From the NCBI RefSeq assembly GCF_019449275.2, contig NZ_JAHZQZ020000006.1:1-64000 (forward strand): a stretch of 64,000 nt of DNA, written 5' to 3'. The notes under the pieces are model-generated. The model saw only the letters and a list, made by a program, of their open reading frames with translations. It searched no databases and was not told the DNA's origin. The position numbers were made by a program, and so were the translations under genes. Positions 46,564 through 55,129 of this stretch are shown here, piece by piece (within the stretch, counting starts at the first letter, position 1; each line of letters starts with the position of its first letter). This DNA comes from Microbacterium sp. HD4P20. Lineage in GTDB: Bacteria > Actinomycetota > Actinomycetes > Actinomycetales > Microbacteriaceae.

Positions 46564-49548
46564 GTGGGCGCACGGCGGATGAGTCGCGGCTGGGGACGGT
46601 ATGCGGGCGTGCTGGGGGCGATGATTCTCACGCTGGGGCTGGTCGGCCAACCGGCCGCGGCGTCGGCGGCACCGCTGCCGGATGATCCGCTGCCGGGTGA
46701 CCAGATCACGATCACGCCGTTCTACTGCGATCCGAGCAAGCCGACGCAGCTCTACACGGTCCCGACGGGCGTGACCAGCGTGTACATCGAGGTCGTGGGC
46801 GGCCAGGGCCAGACCCCCAACCCGGCCCACACCGGTCTCGGCGGACTCGGCGGCCAGGTCACCGGGGGACTGAACGTCACCCACGGCCAGCAACTGCAGG
46901 TGCAGGTGGGATGTGCCGGCACGTCCGAGGGGGGTGCCTCGGCCTACGCGCCCGGTGGCGCACGCGGGACCGGTTGGTCGAACCTCAATGACTTCTTCAC
47001 GATCTACTCCTTCGGATACGACGGCGGCGGGGGTGGGGGAGCGTCGGCGATCCTGGACGCCGCCGGCAACCCGCTGGCGGTCGCCGGCGGCGGAGGCGGT
47101 GCCGCAGGCGATGCCCCCAACTGCCTCGAGAGCAGCACCCTGAAGAACGGCGGTGGTGGATTCTTCTACTACTGCGGCCCCGGATTGGCGCTCAAGTCCG
47201 GCGGTGACGGCGGCGACGGCGGAGGTGACGACACGGAGGGGGGCGCCGGCGAGAACAACACCGCCGGAACCACCGCGGACGGCACGGAGTGCGGGGGACC
47301 GAATGCCGGCGGCAAGGGTGCGGACTTCCACACCACGGGGGGTGGCGGAGCGGGCGGTGGTGGCGGTGGGGGCCACGGCGGCGGATGCGGCGGTGCCGCC
47401 GGGCAAGAGGCGCAGATCGATCCGGGTCACGAGGAGATCGCTCCGGGGTCGGCGGGAGCGGGAGGCGGGGGCGGGGCCTCCTATGCGTCCTCCGCGGTGA
47501 ACAATCCGCAGATCTCCGTCGCGGATGACTCCGGCGACGGCTACGTCCTCATCCTGACGTCGGCTGACGGCGTGCGGACGTCGCACTTCGACCACACGGG
47601 GCACCCTCAGACCTTCTGCGTGCCGGATGGCGTGGACGAGATCTTCGTCGACGCGCTCGGTGGCGGGGGCGGTGGCGGCGGATCCGACTTCCCGGACCGC
47701 ACCGGGATCGGCGGCGCCGGCGGAGGAGTGCAGGCCGTGGTGCCGGTCGTCGAGCGGACGCAGCTCGAGATCCGTGTGGGGCAGTACGGTCATGCCAGCG
47801 GCGGCTGGGGCGACGGTCACGGCGGCCACCGCGGCACGAGCGGCAGCGAAGGCGACGGCGCCGGAGGAGGGGGCTCCACCGCCGTCAAGCAGTCGAGCAC
47901 CCCCTGTGGCGTCACGACGGGTCTGGAGAACCTGCAGTACCTCGTGGTCGGCGGTGGCGGTGGTGGTGGCGGCGGCTACGCGGTCAGCGCCGACGGAGGC
48001 GACGGCGGCAACGCCGGTTCGCCCGGCGCAGACGGCTCGGTGGGCGGCGATCCCGACGGCGGTGCGAGCGGATGCGGCGGCCAGCACCCGGGCAACGGGT
48101 GCGAGAACAGCGTCAACGGCGGCCACGCCACCAGCGCCACCGACGGCGGTGGCGGCGGCGGGGGCGGTGGCGGCTACCACGGCGGTGGAAAGGGCCACGG
48201 CGCGCAGGACGGCCGGCTCGGCGGTGGTGGTGGCGGGGGCGGTGGCGCCTCGTACGTGACGCCTCACTCGCCCGACCCGGTGCACTATTACTCCGGACCC
48301 CGCGGTGACCACAGCAACAGGGATGGACTCAACGAAGGCAAGGTCGACCTCATCGTGCCCGTGCCGACGTCCCGCAGTGCCGTGAACATCGTCAGCGGCA
48401 ATAATCAGAGCGCGACGACCGGCAGCGCGTTCGCGGAGCCGCTCGTGGTCGAGTACGTCGATGCGATACACGGACCGACGAGCATGACCGCCGTCGAGCT
48501 GACGATCGCGCAGGTCGACGGTCGCCTTCCCGCGACCTTCGTCGGTGCCCCCGGCGACGGCTCCACGTTCCGTGGGAACACCGGCGCCGACGGACGGATG
48601 CAGGCCCAGCTCACTGCCGCACTGGGCGCGCCCCTGGGCAAGTTCACCGTCGAGGCACGGGTGGTGGCCGACCCCGCTCACCTGATCAAGACTGCGGAGT
48701 TCAGCCTGTTCTCCGTGCCGTGGCCCACCACCCTGGCCCTGACCTCCGACGCCGTCGCCGTCGACGGCAGCGGTGTCGCCGCAGTCGGCGAATCGATCAC
48801 CTACACGGCCACCGTCACGTCCACCGCGGTGGACCAGCCGGTGAACAGCGGCGCGATCCAGTTCAGCGTGGACGGGACGAATCTCGGCGATCCGGTGCCG
48901 CTCGCCGGCGACGGAGTCGCCACCAGCCCGCCCAGCCCCGCGGGCGCCGAAGGGCAGCACCACGTGCTCGCCACCTATACCGACACCGCGACGGGCCACC
49001 AGGCCAGCACGTTCACCAACTACGCGCTCACCGTTCTGCCGCCGTCGACGAGCCAGACCTCGCTCACCTCGAGCGCGCCGGACGGGCTGTACGGAGACGA
49101 ATCGGTCACCTTCCCGGTGTCGGTGACCGTGATCGGTGACGCTCCGTTCGAGCCCACGGGCACGGTGCAGCTCTTCCGGGGCACCGCCCCGCTCGGCGAT
49201 CCGATCCCGCTGTCGGCGGGCGCGGGCACGTCGCAGAGCTTCCCTGCTTCGGCGTTCGGCCTCGGCGACAACGAGATCACCGCCGTGTACTCGGGCAATG
49301 ATCGGGTGGACGGTTCGACCAGCGGCGTCTACACGCTGTTCGTGGTCGATCTCGACGACCGGCCTCCGTCCACCGATCCGCCCGGCGGCGGCGACCCCCG
49401 CCCGGGGGCCTCGGGTGGCTCCGGCCAGGGCGCGCTCCCGGCGACGGGAGTGGCATCCGTCCCGTTCCTCCTCGCGATCGGGTTGATCGTCCTCGGCGTG
49501 GTCCTCACGCGCACGCGTCGTCCGTACCTGCACCGCCCGGAAGACTGA
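46564..49548 (+). CDS. Sortase-anchored glycine-rich surface protein with Ig-like repeats
   Basis: 994 residues. Signal peptide about 1-38 (ending AAASAAPL). Two glycine-rich jelly-roll-type modules follow (about 50-340 and 341-600), each opening FYCDP/FCVPDG plus VPTGVTSVYIEVVGGQG or DEIFVDALGGGGGGG, with long poly-Gly runs and paired Cys. Two Ig-like (Big_3_5 type) domains lie at about 720-940 (AIQFSVDGTNLGDPVPL, TVQLFRGTAPLGDPIPL). The end is LPATGVASVPFLLAIG plus RTRRPYLHRPED, a sortase signal. GTG 46564 has GGGGAGG six bases upstream and yields a good signal peptide. Probable adhesion or surface-layer role; unproven. Confidence 0.85.
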   Translation: MGARRMSRGWGRYAGVLGAMILTLGLVGQPAAASAAPLPDDPLPGDQITITPFYCDPSKPTQLYTVPTGVTSVYIEVVGGQGQTPNPAHTGLGGLGGQVTGGLNVTHGQQLQVQVGCAGTSEGGASAYAPGGARGTGWSNLNDFFTIYSFGYDGGGGGGASAILDAAGNPLAVAGGGGGAAGDAPNCLESSTLKNGGGGFFYYCGPGLALKSGGDGGDGGGDDTEGGAGENNTAGTTADGTECGGPNAGGKGADFHTTGGGGAGGGGGGGHGGGCGGAAGQEAQIDPGHEEIAPGSAGAGGGGGASYASSAVNNPQISVADDSGDGYVLILTSADGVRTSHFDHTGHPQTFCVPDGVDEIFVDALGGGGGGGGSDFPDRTGIGGAGGGVQAVVPVVERTQLEIRVGQYGHASGGWGDGHGGHRGTSGSEGDGAGGGGSTAVKQSSTPCGVTTGLENLQYLVVGGGGGGGGGYAVSADGGDGGNAGSPGADGSVGGDPDGGASGCGGQHPGNGCENSVNGGHATSATDGGGGGGGGGGYHGGGKGHGAQDGRLGGGGGGGGGASYVTPHSPDPVHYYSGPRGDHSNRDGLNEGKVDLIVPVPTSRSAVNIVSGNNQSATTGSAFAEPLVVEYVDAIHGPTSMTAVELTIAQVDGRLPATFVGAPGDGSTFRGNTGADGRMQAQLTAALGAPLGKFTVEARVVADPAHLIKTAEFSLFSVPWPTTLALTSDAVAVDGSGVAAVGESITYTATVTSTAVDQPVNSGAIQFSVDGTNLGDPVPLAGDGVATSPPSPAGAEGQHHVLATYTDTATGHQASTFTNYALTVLPPSTSQTSLTSSAPDGLYGDESVTFPVSVTVIGDAPFEPTGTVQLFRGTAPLGDPIPLSAGAGTSQSFPASAFGLGDNEITAVYSGNDRVDGSTSGVYTLFVVDLDDRPPSTDPPGGGDPRPGASGGSGQGALPATGVASVPFLLAIGLIVLGVVLTRTRRPYLHRPED

Positions 49549-49559
49549 GCGGCGCGGAC

Positions 49560-49613
49560 TGAGCACACGTCACCGGTGATCGTCTTCGGACGGCCACCGG
49601 TGACGTGTGCTCA
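49560..49613 (+). terminator. Terminator with nested UUCG hairpin
   Basis: A perfect 19-bp stem (TGAGCACACGTCACCGGTG) whose 16-base centre folds again as CGTC-TTCG-GACG, giving a UUCG tetraloop. It begins 12 bases after the surface-protein stop. Confidence 0.85.
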
Positions 49614-49624
49614 GATGAATTCTC

Positions 49625-49654
49625 TTGACACGTTAAGTGATCGTTCACTAATCT
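49625..49654 (+). promoter_or_regulatory. Promoter of the beta-helix protein gene
   Basis: TTGACA (49625-49630), 18-base spacer, TAATCT (49649-49654). LacI operator 1 fills the spacer. The same layout recurs at 54973-55002. Confidence 0.8.
49636..49649. promoter_or_regulatory. LacI operator 1
   Basis: AGTGATCGTTCACT, the complement of AGTGAACGATCACT, between -35 and -10. Exact match to operator 2. Confidence 0.85.
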
Positions 49655-49667
49655 GAGGCCGCCGGAC

Positions 49668-49681
49668 AGTGAACGATCACT
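49668..49681. promoter_or_regulatory. LacI operator 2
   Basis: AGTGAACGATCACT about eight bases after the predicted transcription start and 32 bases centre-to-centre from operator 1, about three helical turns. Confidence 0.85.
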
Positions 49682-49775
49682 GTTCGCGATCGCAGCGGTG
49701 CGATCGCGCCTGTCTGGTGCTGGACGACCGCGCCGCTCCTGAGCCGCGCGGCCCTGCCGAACGAAAGGAACGACG

Positions 49776-52700
49776 ATGTCCTTGTCTCTCTCTGTGCGGC
49801 GGCCCGTCGCCACGGTTGCGGTGACCGTGGCCGCGCTGCTGGGCGTCGGGCTTCCTGCCCTCGGTGCCGGCCCTGCGGCGGCGGCGGAGGCCGCCGGCGT
49901 GGAGTTCGCCGGGTTCACCGACAAGTCGCAGCTGCACGCCGATGGGCGCGGTGTTGTTGCGAGCGGTGAACTCGTCGTCACCGATGGGTCCGCGCCGCAA
50001 GGCAGCGGGACGACGTACTTCGTCGACTCGCAGTCGGGCGACGACACGGCAGACGGCCGGTCTGCGGCCACCGCATGGCGCACGTTCGCGAACATCAACG
50101 GGTCCGACTTCCATCCGGGCGATCGCATCCTCCTCAAAGCCGGCAGCTCGTGGTCGGCTTCTGGCACAGAGGTGGCCCGTGAGGCATATGACTACACGAC
50201 GTGGAGCAGCGGGCAGCCGACGAACGTGTCGGGTCCCGACGCGACCGCGCTGCTCGCGCCGGGGGGCTCCGGAACAGCCGAGGCGCCGATCGTGCTCTCG
50301 AGCTACGGCGACGGTGCCGCGCCCGAGCTGCACGGTCTCGGCGTCGTCAACGACGTCCTCCAGCTGAACAACCAGGAGCACTGGGACATCTCGAACCTCG
50401 AGATCAGCAACGAGACGGCCGGGTTCGACGCGACGACCTTCCAGCCCGCGCGCAACCTCGGCCAGGCGCCGGGGGACGAGAACCCGGCGACCGGCGACCT
50501 GCGGGGCATCCACGTCCAGGCCGAGAACGCCGGCACCCTGCGGGGCTACGACATCCACAACGTGTTCATCCGCGACGTCACCGGCTACACGTGGTCGGTC
50601 AGCGCCGCAGGCCTCGACCGCTCCAAGCGCACCGGGGGAATCCTCTTCGAAGGGCTCAAGGGCGACGCGCAGACGGCGTCGCAGTTCGAAGACATCTCGA
50701 TCCGCGACAACTACATCGCCAACACCGCGTTCGCGAACCTCGTCTTCAAGCAGTTCGCCGGCATGGGAACGAATCGCTACCAGGATCTGCCTCCCGGCTG
50801 GGGCGACCGTGCCGCGGGGCGCGCCGCCCCCGACGGAACGCTGACCGAGGACCCGGATTGGCGCCCGCACTCGAACGTCGAGATCACCGGCAACTATCTG
50901 ACCAACCGCGATACCCAGTACGGCTGGGACTCGATGTACCTCACGAGCGTGCGAGGGGCGACGGTCGAGGACAACCTCATCGACGGCGCCGGCGTCTCGG
51001 GCATCGAGATGTACTACGCCGACAACATCGTCGTCCAGAACAATGAGGTCGCGGAACTCGAGGGACGCACGGGCGCCGCAGACTCCAACGGCATCGATCC
51101 CGACCGTGGCACCTCCAACATCCTCATCCAGGGCAACTACGTCCACGGATCGGGTGAGGGCATCCTCCTGTGCGGCTTCGGCTTCAGCACCGCCGTCGTG
51201 CGCTACAACATCATCCGCGACATCGAGCGCAACTACATCAACCCGCACGGTGACACGGGCGTCAACGTCGTCTACAACAACTTGATGTACAACACGGTGC
51301 AACCGATCCGGAACAACACCGTGGGATTCTTCGAGTCGTCGGGCAACGCCGCCAGCTACCTCAACGCCCGCAACCCGCACTACGTGTTCAACAACGTCTT
51401 CTTCAACACGCGCCCCGACGTCGCGGGCGCGGCCTTCCGCACCCAGTTCCCGGGAGTGAGCTTCAGCAACAACTCCTACTTCGGCCCGGGGGTGACGGCG
51501 CCCAGTGCTGATGCGCAGGCCACCGTGACGGATCCGCTGCTGAAGGGCGACCTCGCCTCCGGAGTCACCAACGCCATGATCGGCTCCGCAGACTCGCCGC
51601 TGATCAACGCCGGGCGAGCGGTCGACCTCGGTCAGATCGCACCCGGATTCGGCGTGACGGGCGCTCGCGGCGAGAGCCAGGTGCCGCTCGCGGTCGACTT
51701 CTTCGGCCGTTCGCTGTCGACGCCGCCGCACATCGGACCGACGTCGTACGAGCCCGCCGAGGGATACGGCGTGATCTCCGGAATGGTGACGGATGCCGAC
51801 GGGCATCCTGTCGCCGGCGCCACCGTGTCGTACGGCGCGGGCACGACGACCGCTGACGTGCGGGGCCGCTACTCGCTGGAGATCCCCGCGGGCGGCTACA
51901 CGCTCGTCGCCTCCGCCGAAGGGTACGCCGATGGCGAGCCCGTCACCGTCGCGCTGGCCGACCGGCAGACGCTGACCACGCCCCTTTCACTGGGTGCGAC
52001 GACGGCCACCGAAGGGACGATCGCCGGCGTGGTGACGTCTTCGGGGTCGGGACTGGACGGTGCCGAGGTGAAAGTCCTCAAGGGCGATCAGACCGTCGCG
52101 ACCGCGACGACCGATGCCTCAGGCGCGTACGCGCTCCCGGGCGTCGCGATGGGTGCCGGCTACACCGTGGTGGCGGCGAAGGAGGGCTACGAGCCGGCGT
52201 CGCAGGCCGACGTCGAGGTGACCCCTGCGCGCACCGTCACGGTGAACCTGGTGCTGCGGCGCGAGGTCGGCGAGACCACCTACGCGATCAACGAGACCTT
52301 CGATGACGAGGCGGTAGGTGCGTTCACCGCGACGACCGACGGCGTTCTCACCGCTCGGTCCGCGCCGGCTGCGGGCACGATCGAGGTCGTGGCGGACGCC
52401 GCCGACGCGGGAAACAGCTATCTGCGCATCAACAAGTCCAGCGCGACCTCGGCCACGCTGGGGGTGCACAACACCGCCGAACTGAACCTGACGGGCACCG
52501 TCACGGTCGAGGCGCGCCTGCAGCGGACGACGACCAACGGCACGCCCAACCAGCTGGCGCTGTACTCCTATTCCGAGAGCAGCTGGAACGCCTCCAACCC
52601 GGCCGGGTCGGCGAACCCCTCGGCGACGATCGGGTTCGCAGGCGGCAACATCATCACGCACAACGTCACCGGCTCGAGTTCGGTGCGCTCCGTGGCGCCG

Positions 52701-53849
52701 TACGCCGTGGGGCAGTGGTACACCGTTCGCAATGTCGTGGATCTCGACAGTGGGACCTTCGACTTCTACATCGACGACATGGCCACGCCGGTCCTGATCG
52801 ACCAGCCGCTGCGTACGAAGGTCGACGACCTGGACTACTTCCTCTTCTTCATCAACGGGTCGAACGTGGGCGACCTGCTCGTGGACTACTTCCGGGTGAA
52901 CATCGGCACGCCGTACGACTATGCCGACGCTTCGCTCGCGTCCGTGAGCGCCGCGACCGCGGAAGGAGAGGTCGAACTGACCGCCTCGGCAGATGGATTG
53001 ACCTTCGCGGGTGAAGTCGACGCCTTCGCCGAGGAGATCGCGATCTCGGCCGCAGCGCGCAGCGGGTTCGCCACGGTGCAGATCAACGGCACTGCAGCCG
53101 ATCCGGGAGAGTCCGTGTCGGTGCCGTTGGCGGGCGGCGCTGCGAGCGATCCGAACATCGTCACGACGATTCCCGTCGTCGTGAGAGCCGAGGACGGGTC
53201 GGAGCGCACCCACTCCATCTCGATCTCGCGCGTCAACCCGAGCCAGCTGGCCGCGCTGCGCGACCTCCAGGTGGCGGGTCACTCCCTCACTCCCGAATTC
53301 GACCCCGCCCGGCATGGCGGCGACGACCCGTACCGCCTGGACGGCCCGCTCGAGGCATCCGTCTCGTCGGTCGATCTCTCTTGGCGCCTGGGCTGGGAGG
53401 GCCAAGTCGTGCAGATCAACGGTGAGGACGTCGCCGCCGGCGCGTCCGGCGCGAGGCTCCCCCTGGAGGACGGCGAGAACAGGTTCGAGGTCACGGTGAA
53501 CTCGTTCGCCGGCGATTTCGCAACCTATCTCGTCGTCATCGACCGAGCGATCGCCGAGCCTCAGCTCGACGTCACGGCCGAGATCGATACGCGATGCGCC
53601 GGCCGGAACGTGGTGCTGGTCGTCAGGGTGACGAACGCCGAGCAGGTGCCGTTGTCGCTGACGCTCGAGACCTCCTACAGGTCGAAGCAGTGGCCGGTCG
53701 TCCCGGCGGGCAAGAGCAGGTCGCACCCGTTCAACACCGGCCTCGCAGAGATGCCGGCCGGTACCGTCGCGATCACCGCGTCGGCGCTCGTCGAAGGTGA
53801 GCAGATCCAGCTCACTCGAGAGGTCGCATACGACTCGGCCGGCTGCTGA
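49776..53849 (+). CDS. Secreted multidomain right-handed beta-helix protein, likely polysaccharide-active
   Basis: 1357 residues. Signal peptide about 1-38. Residues 77-650 form a parallel beta-helix starting GTTYFVDSQSGDDTADGRSA, with coils such as NVEITGNYLTNRD, TVEDNLIDGAGVSGIEMYY and NILIQGNYVHGSGEGI, as in polysaccharide lyases and glycoside hydrolases. Two carboxypeptidase-regulatory-like domains follow (about 663-830), then a concanavalin-like sandwich (about 832-1035), two cadherin-like beta-sandwich repeats (about 1040-1255) and a C-terminal domain. No LPxTG. AAAGGAA upstream of ATG 49776. Two LacI operators in its promoter match those of the sugar ABC operon at 55 kb, so it probably frees the sugar that operon imports. 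Catalytic residues cannot be assigned by eye. Confidence 0.82.
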   Translation: MSLSLSVRRPVATVAVTVAALLGVGLPALGAGPAAAAEAAGVEFAGFTDKSQLHADGRGVVASGELVVTDGSAPQGSGTTYFVDSQSGDDTADGRSAATAWRTFANINGSDFHPGDRILLKAGSSWSASGTEVAREAYDYTTWSSGQPTNVSGPDATALLAPGGSGTAEAPIVLSSYGDGAAPELHGLGVVNDVLQLNNQEHWDISNLEISNETAGFDATTFQPARNLGQAPGDENPATGDLRGIHVQAENAGTLRGYDIHNVFIRDVTGYTWSVSAAGLDRSKRTGGILFEGLKGDAQTASQFEDISIRDNYIANTAFANLVFKQFAGMGTNRYQDLPPGWGDRAAGRAAPDGTLTEDPDWRPHSNVEITGNYLTNRDTQYGWDSMYLTSVRGATVEDNLIDGAGVSGIEMYYADNIVVQNNEVAELEGRTGAADSNGIDPDRGTSNILIQGNYVHGSGEGILLCGFGFSTAVVRYNIIRDIERNYINPHGDTGVNVVYNNLMYNTVQPIRNNTVGFFESSGNAASYLNARNPHYVFNNVFFNTRPDVAGAAFRTQFPGVSFSNNSYFGPGVTAPSADAQATVTDPLLKGDLASGVTNAMIGSADSPLINAGRAVDLGQIAPGFGVTGARGESQVPLAVDFFGRSLSTPPHIGPTSYEPAEGYGVISGMVTDADGHPVAGATVSYGAGTTTADVRGRYSLEIPAGGYTLVASAEGYADGEPVTVALADRQTLTTPLSLGATTATEGTIAGVVTSSGSGLDGAEVKVLKGDQTVATATTDASGAYALPGVAMGAGYTVVAAKEGYEPASQADVEVTPARTVTVNLVLRREVGETTYAINETFDDEAVGAFTATTDGVLTARSAPAAGTIEVVADAADAGNSYLRINKSSATSATLGVHNTAELNLTGTVTVEARLQRTTTNGTPNQLALYSYSESSWNASNPAGSANPSATIGFAGGNIITHNVTGSSSVRSVAPYAVGQWYTVRNVVDLDSGTFDFYIDDMATPVLIDQPLRTKVDDLDYFLFFINGSNVGDLLVDYFRVNIGTPYDYADASLASVSAATAEGEVELTASADGLTFAGEVDAFAEEIAISAAARSGFATVQINGTAADPGESVSVPLAGGAASDPNIVTTIPVVVRAEDGSERTHSISISRVNPSQLAALRDLQVAGHSLTPEFDPARHGGDDPYRLDGPLEASVSSVDLSWRLGWEGQVVQINGEDVAAGASGARLPLEDGENRFEVTVNSFAGDFATYLVVIDRAIAEPQLDVTAEIDTRCAGRNVVLVVRVTNAEQVPLSLTLETSYRSKQWPVVPAGKSRSHPFNTGLAEMPAGTVAITASALVEGEQIQLTREVAYDSAGC

Positions 53850-53854
53850 CGGCA

Positions 53855-53886
53855 GGGATGGGGCGCCCCCGAGGGCGCCCCATCCC
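53855..53886. terminator. Bidirectional terminator between beta-helix and lacI genes
   Basis: A perfect 14-bp stem GGGATGGGGCGCCC with loop CCGA between convergent genes. Confidence 0.88.
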
Positions 53887-53936
53887 GGCACCCCTGCTCG
53901 CCCGTCCCGACCCGACGGGCGACGGGTGCGGTTCGC

Positions 53937-54986
53937 CTAGGATTCGGCCGGTGCGGCGGGAGCTGCCACGGATTCGCGCCAGATGACGCGTGTGGAGCGC
54001 TTCGGGTTGAGGACAGGTGTCTCATCCCGGATCGCAGCGATCAGCCGGTTCATGGCGTTGCTGCCGATCCGCTCCAGGTCGATCTCCACCGAGGTGAGCG
54101 AAGGGATCAAGAACGGCGCGGTGGTGGTGTCGTCCCAACCCGTCACGCTCACGTCTGCGGGCACGCGCCACCCGCGCTCGGTCGCGGCTTTGATGACGCC
54201 GGCGGCCACGAGATCGTTCGCCGCGATGATCGCGAGCGGTTTCACGTCGTCGGCGAGGGTCGCCACCGCGGCCATACCGGAATCCCCCGACCAGTCGCCC
54301 TGGTACACGCCGACGGACTGCAGTCCCAGGCGCCCGATCGTCTCCACGTACGTCTGTGCCCGCGCCCTGGCCGAAGTGAACTGCTGATCGCCGGCGACGT
54401 GAAAGAACCGGCGGTGGCCCAGCGAAGCGAGGTGCTCGATGATCGTGACGACGGCGGAAGCGTCGGCGAGTTCGCCGATCCCGCGCATCTCGTCGTCGAG
54501 CTCGGCCGCCACGGTGACGGTCGTGCCGCTCGAGAGCCGATCGAGGACACTCGGGTCGATCGGGGCGAACGAGAGGACACCCTCGACCTGCCCGAATTCG
54601 GCGAGGTCGAGCAGACGCTCGCCGCGAGACTCTGCGCCGCCTTCGAAGCTCATGACGTCGACCGTGTAGCCGGCGTCATGAGCGGCGGCGCTGGCGCCGG
54701 CGAGCATACGGGCCGGGTTGAACGCCACGGTCGGGATCATCACGGCGAGGCGTCCGCTGCGCCGTGTGCGCATCGAGCGGGCGATGAGGTTCGGACGGTA
54801 GTCCAGTTCGGTGATCGCCGCGCGAACGCGATCCAGCGTCTGCGGCTTCAGCCCTTCGCCGTCGAAGCGCAGGTACCGCGAGACGGTCTGATGCGAGACC
54901 CCTGCGAGGCGCGCGACCTCCATGATCGTCGGCCGCTTCGCTCGGGGCGCTGTCGTATCCATCGCATCCATCTTGACAGAAAACAT
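53937..54986 (-). CDS. LacI-family repressor of the sugar-use regulon
   Basis: 349 residues. The HTH domain is near the N-terminus (RPTIMEVARLAGVSHQTVSRYL, core VARLAGVSHQTVSRYL) and the effector domain is a periplasmic-binding fold (VMIPTVAFNPARMLAGASAA, VTGWDDTTTAPFLIPSLTSV). ATG 54986 overlaps operator 3 and lies eight bases after CATAGT on the minus strand, so it may be leaderless; ATG 54971 and 54962 are alternatives. Four near-identical operators lie at its own start, at the operon promoter and upstream of the beta-helix gene. It should repress all three until a sugar product binds. Confidence 0.92.
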   Translation of the reverse strand: MFSVKMDAMDTTAPRAKRPTIMEVARLAGVSHQTVSRYLRFDGEGLKPQTLDRVRAAITELDYRPNLIARSMRTRRSGRLAVMIPTVAFNPARMLAGASAAAHDAGYTVDVMSFEGGAESRGERLLDLAEFGQVEGVLSFAPIDPSVLDRLSSGTTVTVAAELDDEMRGIGELADASAVVTIIEHLASLGHRRFFHVAGDQQFTSARARAQTYVETIGRLGLQSVGVYQGDWSGDSGMAAVATLADDVKPLAIIAANDLVAAGVIKAATERGWRVPADVSVTGWDDTTTAPFLIPSLTSVEIDLERIGSNAMNRLIAAIRDETPVLNPKRSTRVIWRESVAAPAAPAES

Positions 54987-55002
54987 GATCGTTCACTATG
55001 GT
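54973..55002 (+). promoter_or_regulatory. Promoter of the sugar ABC operon
   Basis: TTGACA (54973-54978), 18-base spacer, TATGGT (54997-55002), with LacI operator 3 in the spacer. Same geometry as the beta-helix promoter. Confidence 0.8.
54985..54998. promoter_or_regulatory. LacI operator 3
   Basis: ATGATCGTTCACTA; on the minus strand it reads AGTGAACGATCAT, one end degraded. It overlaps the lacI start codon and the operon spacer, so one site can control both directions. Confidence 0.82.
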
Positions 55003-55017
55003 CAGGTAGCCGCCAAA

Positions 55018-55031
55018 AGTGAACGATCACG
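55018..55031. promoter_or_regulatory. LacI operator 4
   Basis: AGTGAACGATCACG, about nine bases after the predicted start of the operon transcript and 33 bases from operator 3. Confidence 0.85.
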
Positions 55032-55054
55032 TTATGGGATTCAAAGGAGCATCT

Positions 55055-55129
55055 GTGTCGGTATCAGCACCGCCGCGACACCGCCGGCACGTCTCGCGCC
55101 TGCGCGCCAGCGATCGGCTCGTCCGATGA
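55055..55129 (+). CDS. Possible 24-codon leader ORF before the first permease
   Basis: GTG 55055 has a strong AAAGGAG five bases upstream, the best ribosome site in the operon leader. It opens 24 codons (MSVSAPPRHRRHVSRLRASD and then RLVR) ending in TGA within the ATGA that starts the first permease at 55126. It may be a coupled leader peptide, very Arg-rich. Alternatively it is the true N-terminus of the permease separated by a frameshift. The permease start itself has no good ribosome site, which favours coupling. Confidence 0.5.
   Translation: MSVSAPPRHRRHVSRLRASDRLVR

Noticed and set aside
46393..49566. A 1057-residue minus-strand open frame opposite the glycine-rich surface protein
   Set aside because: The plus-strand frame has a ribosome site, signal peptide, Ig-like domains and LPATG. 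The antisense frame has no recognisable domain.
49677..51806. A 709-residue minus-strand open frame inside the beta-helix gene
   Set aside because: Compositional shadow; the sense frame has clear signal peptide and beta-helix coils.
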